NCBI RefSeq assembly: GCF_018860825.1
Contig: NZ_JAHKPZ010000012.1
Coordinates: 186,001-250,000 of the forward strand
Source: Lacinutrix sp. C3R15
Lineage (GTDB): Bacteria > Bacteroidota > Bacteroidia > Flavobacteriales > Flavobacteriaceae
Direction: 5' to 3'
DNA length: 64,000 nt
This document shows, one piece after another, positions 20,171-28,867 of this stretch (within the stretch, counting starts at the first letter, position 1; each line of letters opens with the position of its first letter). The notes under the pieces were generated by a model. That model saw only the letters and a program-made list of their open reading frames with translations, was not told the origin of the DNA and made no database searches. The position numbers and the translations under genes were made by a program.

Positions 20171-21178
20171 ATGCAAGAACCTCTTATTAGCATTCTTACT
20201 CCTTTTAAAAACACGCAACTATACTTAGCAGATTGTTTAAACTCTATAAGAAATCAAAGTTATACCAATTGGGAATTAATTATTATAGATGATAGCTCTA
20301 CAGATGCGAGCTATACTCTTGTAGAAAGCTATGCTAAAACAGATTCTAGAATTAAACTTTTAAAAAATAATGGTAAAGGCATTATAGATGCACTTAGGCT
20401 TGCTTTTAAAAATAGTACAGGAACTTATATTACCAGAATGGATAGTGATGATATTATGCATCAAGATAAATTAAAAACCATGCTTAGTAGCTTGCAAAAA
20501 CATGGAAAACAACATGTTGCTGTTGGAATGGTACAATATTTTAGTAACGAAGGAATTAGTAATGGTTATGCTAGATATGAAACTTGGTTAAATAACTTAA
20601 CTATAAAAGGAAATAATTATTCTGAAATATATAAAGAATGTGTAATCCCTTCACCTTGTTGGATGCTACATCGTGAGGATTTTATAGCAGCTAATGCTTT
20701 TAACCCAAATCGCTATCCTGAAGATTATGATTTAACCTTTAGGTTTTATAAGCATGCCTTTAAATGTATTCCTTGTAATCAAGTATTGCATCAATGGCGT
20801 GATTATAGTACCAGAACTTCTAGAACGCATGAACACTATGCTCAAAATTACTTTCTAGATATTAAGTTGCATTATTTTTTAGAGCTTGATTATAATGCTT
20901 CTAGACCATTAACCATTTGGGGAGCAGGAACCAAAGGAAAAAATATAGCGAAGGCTTTACTACTAAAAGAAATTCCGTTTTATTGGATTTGTGATAATAA
21001 CAAAAAAATTGGCAAACATATTTACCAAAAAGAATTACATAATTTTAATTACTTAAAACAAATTAAAAATCCACAATGTATTGTTACAGTTGCTAACAAT
21101 CATGCACAGCAAGAAATTAAAGAATACTTTAAAACCCATAAAATGCAATCTATGATTGATTATTTTTTCTTTTGTTAA
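20171..21178 (+). CDS. Glycosyltransferase family 2 with C-terminal Rossmann-like extension
   Basis: A 335-residue cytosolic enzyme. Residues 1-230 are a GT-A fold family 2 glycosyltransferase: ISILTPFKNTQLYLADCL at the start, IIDDSSTDAS near residue 40, and the metal-binding acidic motif in TRMDSDDIMHQDK at about 95. Residues from about 240 hold a different domain beginning LTIWGAGTKGKNIAKALL, which has the Gly-rich turn of a nucleotide-binding fold, then YWICDNNKKIGKHIY. This tail resembles the sugar-nucleotide-binding part seen in some envelope polysaccharide enzymes. Sugar and acceptor are unknown, and no other glycan genes adjoin. Confidence 0.85.
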   Translation: MQEPLISILTPFKNTQLYLADCLNSIRNQSYTNWELIIIDDSSTDASYTLVESYAKTDSRIKLLKNNGKGIIDALRLAFKNSTGTYITRMDSDDIMHQDKLKTMLSSLQKHGKQHVAVGMVQYFSNEGISNGYARYETWLNNLTIKGNNYSEIYKECVIPSPCWMLHREDFIAANAFNPNRYPEDYDLTFRFYKHAFKCIPCNQVLHQWRDYSTRTSRTHEHYAQNYFLDIKLHYFLELDYNASRPLTIWGAGTKGKNIAKALLLKEIPFYWICDNNKKIGKHIYQKELHNFNYLKQIKNPQCIVTVANNHAQQEIKEYFKTHKMQSMIDYFFFC

Positions 21179-21216
21179 AACAAAAATAAATTACTTTTAA
21201 ATTCATAATCATTTTC

Positions 21217-21224
21217 TATCTTTG
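21217..21224 (+). promoter_or_regulatory. Promoter -7 element before batA-like gene
   Basis: TATCTTTG matches TAnnTTTG, 16 bases before the ATG at 21241. No clear TTG at -33. Confidence 0.5.
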
Positions 21225-21240
21225 ACCAATCTAAAACAAT

Positions 21241-23163
21241 ATGCAGTTTAAACATCCAGAAATTCTTTACGCTTTATTTGCACTGCTCATTCCTATTATT
21301 GTTCATTTATTTCAGCTTCGTAAATTTCAAACAGAAAAATTTACCAACGTTGCTTTTTTAAAACAAGTTAACTTACAAACACGTAAAAGTGCCATTATAA
21401 AAAAATGGCTAGTCTTACTTACCAGATTGCTTTTATTAGCTGCAGCAATTTTTGCTTTTGCGCAACCTTATACTTCTAAAACCAATAATTTTACTACAAA
21501 AACAGAAACGGTTATTTATTTAGATAATAGCTTTAGCTTACAAGCAAAAGGTACACAAGGCGAACTATTTAAAAGAGCAATACAAGATATCATTACAGAA
21601 GTTCCTAAAGACCAAAACATATCTATTATTACCAACAATCAAAGCTTTAAAAACACAAGTATAAAAGCCATTAAAAATGATTTGCTACAGCTAGATTATG
21701 CTGCAAACCAATTAAATTATGATGCTGTTTTATTAAAAAGCAAGACCCTTTTTAGTAAAAACACAAATAGTATTAAAAACTTGATTTTTGTATCTGATTT
21801 TCAAGAAAAAGAAAACCGTTTTCAATTAAAAACAGATTCATTAATAAATGTACATGCTGTTGCTTTAAAACCAGTAAACACCAATAATATTTCTATTGAT
21901 AGTGTATATATTTCTAACACTAGCGCAACTAATGTAGATATAAGTGTACGCTTAAAAAACACAGGAATTGCTATAGATAACATTCCTGTTTCCTTATTAA
22001 ATAACGGAAACCTAATTGCTAAAACAGCAGTTGCTCTACAAGGCGAAACAATTACCAATTTTACCTTACCTAGCAATACTAGTATAAATGGAGAAATTAC
22101 TATTGAAGACACACAACTGCAATTTGATAACAGCCTATTTTTTAATATAAATAAAGCAGCAAAAATTAATGTACTGAGTATTGATAATACCAACGCTACT
22201 TATTTAAAAAGAATTTTTACAGAAAGTGAGTTCCATTATACAAGCACCAAACTTAATCAATTAAATTATAGCGTTTTCGACAAACAAAACCTTATTATTT
22301 TAAACGAATTAAAAGAAATACCTAACGCGCTATCTACTGCGCTTAATGCCTTTACAAGTAATGGAGGATTCTTAATTGTAATTCCTAATGAAGATATTAC
22401 GCTTTCCTCTTACAACAATTTATTAGTACAGTATAAATTGGCTTATAATGCCAAAAATGCTTCCGAAAAAAAAATAACTACTATTAATTATTCGCATCCT
22501 TTATATACTAATGTTTTTGATAAACGTGTGGCTAATTTTCAATATCCAAAAGTAAATAGCTATTATACATTTCAAACCGAAAATGCTTCTAAAATATTGC
22601 AATTTGAAGATGCAAAACCCTTTTTAACCAATAACAAAAATGTATTTGTTTTTGCTTCGGCTTTAAATAGTAAGCTTTCTAATTTCACAAATTCGCCCTT
22701 AATTGTTCCTACCTTTTATAATATTGCAAAATACAGTTTACAAGTTCCAAATTTATATTATACCATTGGAAAAGAAAACAAATATGATGTTGCTGTTACA
22801 CTAAAACAAGATGGAATTTTATCTTTAGTAAAAGACGAAATAAGCACCATTCCGCAACAACAATATTTTAATAATAAAGTTTCTATAGTTACCAATGAAA
22901 CACCAAACGAAGCAGGAATATACTCTATAAATAATAAAACCGAACATATAGAAAACGTAAGCTATAATTTGGATAGAACCGAAAGTAATTTGGTATATCA
23001 AGACATTAGCAAGCTTAAAGATATAACCACAAGTGATTCAATAACCCAATTATTTAATACCTTAAAAAGTGACTCTAAAATTAACGAGCTATGGAAATGG
23101 TTTGTTATTTTTGCATTGGTATTTTTAATTATTGAAATGCTTATCTTAAAATATTTTAAATGA
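21241..23163 (+). CDS. BatA-type membrane protein (aerotolerance regulator N-terminal domain)
   Basis: A 640-residue protein with the BatA N-terminal signature: FKHPEILYALFALLIPIIVHLFQLRKF (split here by the first helix), then FTNVAFLKQV and a second helix at about 60-80 (LVLLTRLLLLAAAIFAFAQP). Residues 90-220 look like a degenerate von Willebrand A domain (VIYLDNSFSLQAKG), in which the metal-site DxSxS is reduced to DNSFS. A glutamine amidotransferase-like fold may follow, and a last helix lies at 618-636. In Bacteroidota, Bat-like proteins are linked to envelope stress. The gene overlaps the next one by 4 bases (ATGA), so they are translationally coupled. Confidence 0.8.
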   Translation: MQFKHPEILYALFALLIPIIVHLFQLRKFQTEKFTNVAFLKQVNLQTRKSAIIKKWLVLLTRLLLLAAAIFAFAQPYTSKTNNFTTKTETVIYLDNSFSLQAKGTQGELFKRAIQDIITEVPKDQNISIITNNQSFKNTSIKAIKNDLLQLDYAANQLNYDAVLLKSKTLFSKNTNSIKNLIFVSDFQEKENRFQLKTDSLINVHAVALKPVNTNNISIDSVYISNTSATNVDISVRLKNTGIAIDNIPVSLLNNGNLIAKTAVALQGETITNFTLPSNTSINGEITIEDTQLQFDNSLFFNINKAAKINVLSIDNTNATYLKRIFTESEFHYTSTKLNQLNYSVFDKQNLIILNELKEIPNALSTALNAFTSNGGFLIVIPNEDITLSSYNNLLVQYKLAYNAKNASEKKITTINYSHPLYTNVFDKRVANFQYPKVNSYYTFQTENASKILQFEDAKPFLTNNKNVFVFASALNSKLSNFTNSPLIVPTFYNIAKYSLQVPNLYYTIGKENKYDVAVTLKQDGILSLVKDEISTIPQQQYFNNKVSIVTNETPNEAGIYSINNKTEHIENVSYNLDRTESNLVYQDISKLKDITTSDSITQLFNTLKSDSKINELWKWFVIFALVFLIIEMLILKYFK

Positions 23164-24413
23164 ACGTAATCTTAAAATCTGCAACTATTATAGACTCTAA
23201 AAGTGAGTTTCATAATACGGTTCAAGATATTTTAATAGAAAATGGTGTGATTAGCAAAATTGCTAAAAACATTAAAAATATAAAAGACTACAAGGAAATC
23301 TCTCTAGAAAATTTACACCTATCACAAGGATGGTTTGATAGTAGCGTTTGTTTTGGTGAACCTGGTTTTGAAGATAGAGAAACTATAAACAATGGTTTAC
23401 AAGCTGCTGCTCTTTCTGGTTTTACAACCGTTGCAATGAATGCCAATACACATCCTGTTTTAGACACTAGCGCTGATATTGCCTTTGTAAAAAGTAAAGC
23501 GCAAAATCACGCTGTAACCTTATTACCTATTGGTGCATTAACCAATGCTAGTAAAGGCGAACATCTTGCAGAACTGTTTGATATGAAAAATGCTGGATCT
23601 TGTGCTTATCAAGATTATAAAAAACCTATTGCAAATGCCAATATGCTAAAAATTGCATTACAATATGCTAGCAATTTTGATGGATTGGTGTACTCCTATC
23701 CGCAAGATAATACTATTAGCAGAAATGGCGTAGTAAATGAAAACATTACCAGTACTACTCTAGGTTTAAAAGGAAATCCTAATCTTGCTGAAGCTTTGCA
23801 AGTAGCTCGTGATTTATTTTTATTAGAATACACTAACGGTAAATTACATATTCCAACCATTTCTACTGCAGAAGCTGTAGCACTTATTAGAGAAGCAAAA
23901 AAGAAAAAATTAAATGTAAGTTGTAGTGTTGCTATTCATAACTTATTTTTTACAGACGATGTTTTAACCAATTTTGATACCAACTATAAAGTACAACCTC
24001 CTTTAAGAATACAAAAAGATGTAGACGCTTTAATTGAAGGTGTAAAAGACGGAACTATAGACATGGTTACGAGTGACCATAACCCTTTAAATATTGAACT
24101 AAAAAATATTGAGTTTGATTATGCAGGCTACGGAACCATTGGTTTAGAAAGTGCATTTGGTGCTTTAAATACTTTATTTTCTACAAAAAAAGCAATAAGT
24201 CTTTTAACCAAAGGAAAAGACAGATTTGGATTAGAAAATACAGTGATTGCAGAAGGCAATAAAATAAACGCAACTTTGTTTAACCCAAATACTAAATATA
24301 CTTTTCAAAAATCAAACATTCATTCAAAATCTAACAATAGTATCTTTTTAAACACCACCTTAAAAGGACGTGTTTATGGTATTATTGCAAATAATAAAAT
24401 GATTCTTAATTAA
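23160..24413 (+). CDS. Dihydroorotase-like pseudoenzyme
   Basis: A 417-residue amidohydrolase-fold protein clearly homologous to class I dihydroorotase (GEPGFEDRETI; SCSVAIHNLFFTDD; PPLRIQKDVDALIEGVKDGTIDM). The metal and substrate residues are largely lost. The DxHxHxR motif reads DSSVCFG at residues 60-66, HIST reads TIST, PHH reads IHN, and DHAPH reads DHNPL. It therefore almost certainly cannot catalyse the dihydroorotase reaction. Inactive PyrC-like proteins elsewhere act as structural partners of aspartate carbamoyltransferase, but here the gene is coupled to batA and a membrane protein, so its role may be different. A catalytic pyrC should lie elsewhere in the genome. Confidence 0.85.
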   Translation: MNVILKSATIIDSKSEFHNTVQDILIENGVISKIAKNIKNIKDYKEISLENLHLSQGWFDSSVCFGEPGFEDRETINNGLQAAALSGFTTVAMNANTHPVLDTSADIAFVKSKAQNHAVTLLPIGALTNASKGEHLAELFDMKNAGSCAYQDYKKPIANANMLKIALQYASNFDGLVYSYPQDNTISRNGVVNENITSTTLGLKGNPNLAEALQVARDLFLLEYTNGKLHIPTISTAEAVALIREAKKKKLNVSCSVAIHNLFFTDDVLTNFDTNYKVQPPLRIQKDVDALIEGVKDGTIDMVTSDHNPLNIELKNIEFDYAGYGTIGLESAFGALNTLFSTKKAISLLTKGKDRFGLENTVIAEGNKINATLFNPNTKYTFQKSNIHSKSNNSIFLNTTLKGRVYGIIANNKMILN

Positions 24414-24757
24414 TGACAGAACAAACCATACAAGAAGGTAAAAAATTAGCTATTATAGCATATATAACCATATTTGGTCCTATTATAGCTTATTTTTTAA
24501 ACAACGATAAAAAAAACGATTTTTCTTCTTTTCATATTAGACAAGGATTAGGCTTATGGATTATGTTTTTATTACTAGGAAGAGTAATTTCTTCTTTTGA
24601 TAGCTGGTTAATAAGTTCTAGTTTCTATTTATGTTTTGCGGTATTATTTATTTATGGTATTTCTTCTGCTATTTCTGGAAAAATACAGCAAGTACCATTA
24701 GTTGGAGCTTTTTTTCAAAAATTATTCGCTAATATTGGTAAATCAGATTCTAATTAA
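24413..24757 (+). CDS. Small Tic20/DUF4870-like membrane protein
   Basis: A 114-residue membrane protein whose ATG shares one base with the preceding stop (TAATG). Three hydrophobic segments are visible: KLAIIAYITIFGPIIAYFL, LGLWIMFLLLGRVI and FYLCFAVLFIYGISSAI. Between the first two is the hallmark SSFHIRQGLGLW, as in DUF4870/Tic20-like proteins. A role as an import component is a name carried over from the plastid protein and is not supported by anything here. It is coupled to the pseudo-dihydroorotase upstream and to the esterase 2 bp downstream. Confidence 0.75.
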   Translation: MTEQTIQEGKKLAIIAYITIFGPIIAYFLNNDKKNDFSSFHIRQGLGLWIMFLLLGRVISSFDSWLISSSFYLCFAVLFIYGISSAISGKIQQVPLVGAFFQKLFANIGKSDSN

Positions 24758-24759
24758 CA

Positions 24760-25416
24760 ATGACAACACAAAACCTTTCCCTTTATCATATAATTCGCGA
24801 ATCTTCTTTAAAAGAAAACGCACCATTATTAATACTTTTTCATGGCTACGGAAGCGATGAAAACGATCTGTTTTCTTTTGCAACCGAACTACCCGAAGAA
24901 TTATTTATCATTTCTGTAAGAGCACCTCAAGCTATGCAACCTTATGGTAATGCTTGGTATACTATTAATTTTGATGCTACTGGAGCAAAATGGAGTGATG
25001 ATGAAGAAGCAAAACAATCAAGAGATTTAATAGCTAAATTTATAGATGAGGCAGTAGCTGCGTACCCTGTTAATAAAGATAATGTAACCCTTTTAGGGTT
25101 TAGTCAAGGTACTATTTTAAGTTATGCAGTGGCACTTACCTATCCTGAAAAAGTAAATAATATTATTGCTTTAAGTGGTTATGTTAATCCTGCAATTTTA
25201 CCTGATGATATAGAAACTAAAGAGTATTCAAAGCTTAATTTTTACTGTTCTCATGGTAGTGTAGACCAGGTAATTCCTGTAGATTGGGCTAGAAAAGCAC
25301 CTGTATTTTTAAAATCTTTACATATAAAACATGAATACAGCGAGTTTCCTGTAGGTCATGGTGTTGCTCCACAAAACTTTTACGCTTTAAAAGAGTGGCT
25401 AACAGATAAAATATAA
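24760..25416 (+). CDS. Carboxylesterase/phospholipase-type alpha/beta hydrolase
   Basis: A 218-residue cytosolic serine hydrolase of the YpfH/EstB-type carboxylesterase group. The oxyanion segment LLILFHGYGSDENDL is near residue 25. The nucleophile is Ser115 in LLGFSQGTIL; the acid is probably Asp in CSHGSVDQVIPV and the base is His in FPVGHGVAP. The family hydrolyses short acyl esters and lysophospholipids. It is the last gene of the overlapping run that starts with batA, and the operon ends in the terminator just downstream. Confidence 0.88.
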   Translation: MTTQNLSLYHIIRESSLKENAPLLILFHGYGSDENDLFSFATELPEELFIISVRAPQAMQPYGNAWYTINFDATGAKWSDDEEAKQSRDLIAKFIDEAVAAYPVNKDNVTLLGFSQGTILSYAVALTYPEKVNNIIALSGYVNPAILPDDIETKEYSKLNFYCSHGSVDQVIPVDWARKAPVFLKSLHIKHEYSEFPVGHGVAPQNFYALKEWLTDKI

Positions 25417-25433
25417 ATACTTATAATTTTAAT

Positions 25434-25468
25434 AAAAAAAAGACCATTAAAACTAATGGTCTTTTTTT
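25434..25468. terminator. Bidirectional terminator
   Basis: A long stem of about 15 bp, with AGACCATTA / TAATGGTCT flanked by A-run and T-run and an AAAC loop, between two convergent genes. Confidence 0.93.
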
Positions 25469-25477
25469 ATTTGTTAT

Positions 25478-25981
25478 TTAATTGGTAGGATATAATAATG
25501 AATCTACCACCTCAAAGGTAAGTGATCCATTCTCTCCTATGGTATATTTCAAGATTAATTCGCCCCAATATTCGCCATCATTAAAATTACAAATTAACCA
25601 TTTATGGTTTAATACACGAATTGCATTAATAATCATTTTACCTCCAGAAGACATTGCTGCATAAGGCACTAACGGATTTCCTTCTTCTTGTGCATTTAAA
25701 TCATAAAGTGACTCTTCTATAAACGCAATTAATTGATCACTTTCATATCCACGCTTTTCAATATAATTTAATGCTTCATCAGAATAGTTAAGTGTAAACT
25801 CAGACAAACCAAAAGCTTTATCTTCTAAAACTGTAATAGAGTCTTTATATCTTTCCATTTTCTTTACATAACCTTCCAATTGTGCTTTATCTGCTTCAAA
25901 TACATTTTTAGAATTTACATATTGAAACACTACAAGTAATGCTGTAAAAATAAACAAATACATAAAAATTTTACTCTTCAT
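25478..25981 (-). CDS. Conserved exported or membrane-anchored protein, unknown function
   Basis: A 167-residue protein with one N-terminal hydrophobic helix (residues 4-21: IFMYLFIFTALLVVFQYV) and no lipobox, so it is either anchored or cleaved. The mature part begins with a charged helical, coiled-coil-prone stretch (KAQLEGYVKKMERYKDSITVLEDKA) and ends in a beta-rich domain (KWLICNFNDGEYWGELILKYTI). From memory, flavobacterial relatives are sometimes named hydrolase, but no catalytic motif is visible. It starts 12 bp after the metallo-hydrolase gene and is probably co-transcribed with it. Confidence 0.7.
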   Translation of the reverse strand: MKSKIFMYLFIFTALLVVFQYVNSKNVFEADKAQLEGYVKKMERYKDSITVLEDKAFGLSEFTLNYSDEALNYIEKRGYESDQLIAFIEESLYDLNAQEEGNPLVPYAAMSSGGKMIINAIRVLNHKWLICNFNDGEYWGELILKYTIGENGSLTFEVVDSLLYPTN

Positions 25982-25993
25982 AATAATAGGTAA

Positions 25994-26755
25994 TTAAAGG
26001 TTAAGGGTTAATCCATCATAAGCTAAATAAACGTTTTCAGGAAGTTTTTTTTGTACCTCTTCATGAAAACCTAGCCAATGACTTATATGTGTTAAATAGG
26101 CTTTTTTAGGTTTTACCTTATCAATAAATGCTAAGGCTTCTTCTAAATTAAAATGAGATAAATGTTCTTTTTCGCGTAAAGCATTAACTACTAAAACATC
26201 TAAATTTTGTAACTTTTCAATTTCTTTTTCAGCAACCGTTTTCATATCTGTTAAATAGGCAAAATCTTTAAACCTAAATCCAAATACTTGTAATATATTA
26301 TGCATTCCATTAATAGGAGTAACTTTAAAGTTCTCTATAAAAAACGGTGCATTGGTTATTATATTTTCTTCTACACTTGGTGCTCCTGGATATTTGTTTT
26401 CGGTTTCAAAAATATAATCAAACCTTTTTCTAAGTGATTTTAGCACTCTTTTATGTGCATAAACAGGAATATCTCCTTGTTTAAAAAAAAAGGGTCTAAT
26501 ATCATCTAGTCCTGCGGTATGATCTGCATGCTCATGCGTAAATAAAATAGCATCTAATTGACTGGCATTTTGGTTTAGCATTTGTTGCCTAAAATCTGGT
26601 CCACAATCTATAACATAAACACGATCATTGTGCTTTATCATTACAGATACACGTAATCTTTTATCTTTTTTATCCGCACTTAAACAAACAGGATGTGTGC
26701 TTCCAATAACTGGAATACCTTGAGAAGTTCCTGTACCAAGAAAAATGACTTTCAA
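25994..26755 (-). CDS. Metallo-beta-lactamase fold hydrolase (PhnP-like)
   Basis: A 253-residue cytosolic metallo-hydrolase. The metal motif HxHxDH is FTHEHADH, with His74, His76, Asp78 and His79. The start FLGTGTSQGIPVIG and the loop HPVCLSAD match the PhnP/RNase Z-like branch, which cleaves phosphodiesters such as cyclic ribose phosphates. NGMHNILQVFGFRF and YLTDMKTV carry further ligands, and YLTHISHW the last His. No phosphonate genes are nearby, so the substrate is unknown. It leads a two-gene unit with the unknown gene downstream. Confidence 0.88.
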   Translation of the reverse strand: MKVIFLGTGTSQGIPVIGSTHPVCLSADKKDKRLRVSVMIKHNDRVYVIDCGPDFRQQMLNQNASQLDAILFTHEHADHTAGLDDIRPFFFKQGDIPVYAHKRVLKSLRKRFDYIFETENKYPGAPSVEENIITNAPFFIENFKVTPINGMHNILQVFGFRFKDFAYLTDMKTVAEKEIEKLQNLDVLVVNALREKEHLSHFNLEEALAFIDKVKPKKAYLTHISHWLGFHEEVQKKLPENVYLAYDGLTLNL

Positions 26756-26793
26756 TTGTAGTAGATTTTATCAACAAAAATAAGTTTATTTTT

Positions 26794-26822
26794 TTGTTTG
26801 GTATACTAATTTAATATCTTTG
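26794..26822 (+). promoter_or_regulatory. Bacteroidota-type promoter
   Basis: TTG at 26794-26796, an 18-base spacer and TATCTTTG at 26815-26822 form a full consensus promoter about 30 bases before the ATG at 26853. Confidence 0.75.
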
Positions 26823-26852
26823 TTTTAATAGCAAGTAAACCAAATAAATTAA

Positions 26853-28307
26853 ATGGAAATAACCATTAAGGGAGATAAAGAGTTTGATGAAATACCTTCA
26901 TTAAAAACAAAGGCACTTCGTATAAACTTAAACGAAAATATTTATGGAACTTTTTCCGAAATAGGTGCAGGACAAGAAACTGTACGCCAGTTTTTTAGAG
27001 CAGGAGGCGCTTCTGGCACAATAGCCAAAGCAATGTCTGCTTATGATAAAGCATTTAGTGATGCCATTTATGGTATTGAAGATGATAAACGTTATGTTAC
27101 AGAAGCACGTTTACGTAAGATGTTAAATCATGAAGTTAGATTGATGGAAGAACGATTAACGCGTGATGTTCATCCTAACAAGTTATTTTTCTCTTATGCA
27201 AATACGGTTGCAACCATAGATTTTGCTAAAAAATACAAAGGCCATGGCTGGGTTGGTATTAAATACCAAATAGATCCAGACCAAGAATATAATGAAATTA
27301 TTCTGCATGTACGTTTTAAAGAAAACGATGCCAGACTACAACAAGAAACTTTAGGTGTTTTAGGTACAAACCTTATTTATGGTGCTTTCTATAAATACAA
27401 TGAACCTAAAAAATTATTAAAATATTTATATGATCATTTAGATAAAGACCAATTAGAAATTGACACTATCAATTTCTCTGGACCTGTTTTTGAAGATGTA
27501 GATAATAGATTAATGAGTTTACAACTGGTGAAAAATGGTATGACAGATGCTGTCATGTTTGCTCCAGATGGCAATAATGTATTACCTGCTAGAGTACTTT
27601 ATAAAAAGAATATTTTAGCACTTCGTGGTAGTTTTAGACCTGTTACTAAGGTAAATATGGATATGTTCCATAAATCTTATGACATGTTCATTAAAGAAAA
27701 TAAAGTAGATGAATCTAAAACGCAAGTGGTTTTTGAAATTACTTTATCTAACCTTCGTGCAGAAGGAGAAATTGACGAACAAGACTTTATGGATAGAGCA
27801 AAATTACTTTGTTCTCTTGGTCAAACCGTACTAATATCTAACTTTCAAGAGTATTATAAATTAGTAGAGTACTTCTCACAATACTCTAAAGCTAGAATGG
27901 GTCTTGCAATGGGAGTTAATAACCTTGTAGATATTTTTGACGAAAAATATTATCGCCATTTAAGTGGAGGGATTTTAGAAGCATTTGGTAAATTATTCTT
28001 TAAAGATTTACGCGTGTACCTTTATCCTATGGAAAATGAAAACGGTACTTTAACTACTAGTGAAGATTTAAAAGTGCACCCTAGAATGAAAGAATTGTAT
28101 AAATTCTTTAAATACAATGGCAAAGTAGTAGACATTACAGATTATGACCCTAAAATACTTTCTGTTTTTTCTAGAACTGTTTTAAAAATGATTGCAGATG
28201 GTGAAACTGGTTGGGAAAGCATGCTTCCTGAAGGGGTATCTAAAATTATAAAAGAAAAAAGCTTATTTAGTTGCGAAACCGAAGAGATATTTAGTGAAGA
28301 CCAATAA
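26853..28307 (+). CDS. Conserved cytosolic protein of unknown function
   Basis: A 484-residue soluble protein with no signal peptide or membrane helix. I recognise it as highly conserved in flavobacteria, with the opening KTKALRINLNENIYGTFSEI, then GAGQETVRQFFRAGGASGTIAKAM, SYANTVATIDFAKKYKGHGW and VNMDMFHKSYDMF. No known catalytic motif is visible. From memory, related entries carry names such as nicotinate-nucleotide adenylyltransferase, but the HxGH motif of such enzymes is absent and I do not accept that name. It has a strong own promoter and a terminator shared with bcp, so it is a single-gene unit. Strong conservation and a near-consensus promoter suggest a basic cellular role. Confidence 0.8.
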   Translation: MEITIKGDKEFDEIPSLKTKALRINLNENIYGTFSEIGAGQETVRQFFRAGGASGTIAKAMSAYDKAFSDAIYGIEDDKRYVTEARLRKMLNHEVRLMEERLTRDVHPNKLFFSYANTVATIDFAKKYKGHGWVGIKYQIDPDQEYNEIILHVRFKENDARLQQETLGVLGTNLIYGAFYKYNEPKKLLKYLYDHLDKDQLEIDTINFSGPVFEDVDNRLMSLQLVKNGMTDAVMFAPDGNNVLPARVLYKKNILALRGSFRPVTKVNMDMFHKSYDMFIKENKVDESKTQVVFEITLSNLRAEGEIDEQDFMDRAKLLCSLGQTVLISNFQEYYKLVEYFSQYSKARMGLAMGVNNLVDIFDEKYYRHLSGGILEAFGKLFFKDLRVYLYPMENENGTLTTSEDLKVHPRMKELYKFFKYNGKVVDITDYDPKILSVFSRTVLKMIADGETGWESMLPEGVSKIIKEKSLFSCETEEIFSEDQ

Positions 28308-28333
28308 AAATAAGCTATAGTAGTAAAAACAAT

Positions 28334-28368
28334 AAAAAAAGCGACCATTTAAAATAGTCGCTTTTTTT
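28334..28368. terminator. Bidirectional terminator
   Basis: The stem AAAAAAAGCGAC / GTCGCTTTTTTT around an 11-base AT-rich loop lies between convergent genes. Confidence 0.88.
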
Positions 28369-28380
28369 ATTGTTTATGTT

Positions 28381-28836
28381 TTAAGATTCTAAAATCTGTG
28401 CTGCGTGATCTTTTGTTTTTACTTTATCAATCACTCGTGCTACTACTCCATTTTCATCTACTATAAAAGTTTTTCTATGAATACCATCATAAACTTTTCC
28501 CATAAATTTCTTTTCTCCCCAAACACCAAAAGCATTAATAACTTCTTTCTCTTCATCTGCTAGTAAAGGAAAAGGAAATTCATATTTGTTTTTAAAATTA
28601 GTTTGTCTTTTTTCAGAATCTGCACTTACACCAAGTAATTCATAACCTTGTTCTTGTAAAACTTTATAGTTATCACGTAAGTTACAAGCTTCTGCTGTGC
28701 AACCAGGAGTACTTGCTTTTGGGTAAAAGAAAACAATTAGTTTCTTCCCTTTATAATCGCTTAAAGATATAGCTTGGCCATCTTGATTATTTACTGTAAA
28801 ATTTGGAACGGTATCTCCTACTTGTAATGTCTTCAT
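28381..28836 (-). CDS. bcp: Thioredoxin-dependent peroxiredoxin (BCP)
   Basis: A 151-residue cytosolic peroxidase that reduces hydrogen peroxide and organic peroxides with thioredoxin. The peroxidatic Cys46 and resolving Cys51 sit in STPGCTAEACNLRD, the atypical two-Cys BCP pattern, with the conserved Pro and Thr before Cys46. I start at the ATG at 28836 (MKTLQVGDTVPNF). The frame is open to 28914, but the extra 26 residues cross the promoter and the start of the divergent nth gene. The C-terminal KTKDHAAQIL is usual. Confidence 0.94.
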   Translation of the reverse strand: MKTLQVGDTVPNFTVNNQDGQAISLSDYKGKKLIVFFYPKASTPGCTAEACNLRDNYKVLQEQGYELLGVSADSEKRQTNFKNKYEFPFPLLADEEKEVINAFGVWGEKKFMGKVYDGIHRKTFIVDENGVVARVIDKVKTKDHAAQILES

Positions 28837-28854
28837 ATTTCTTATTTTTGCTAT

Positions 28855-28862
28855 CAAAGATA
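28855..28862 (-). promoter_or_regulatory. Promoter -7 element of bcp
   Basis: On the minus strand the sequence reads TATCTTTG, 18 bases before the bcp ATG at 28836, and supports that start. It overlaps the short gap to the divergent nth gene. Confidence 0.5.
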
Positions 28863-28867
28863 CAATA

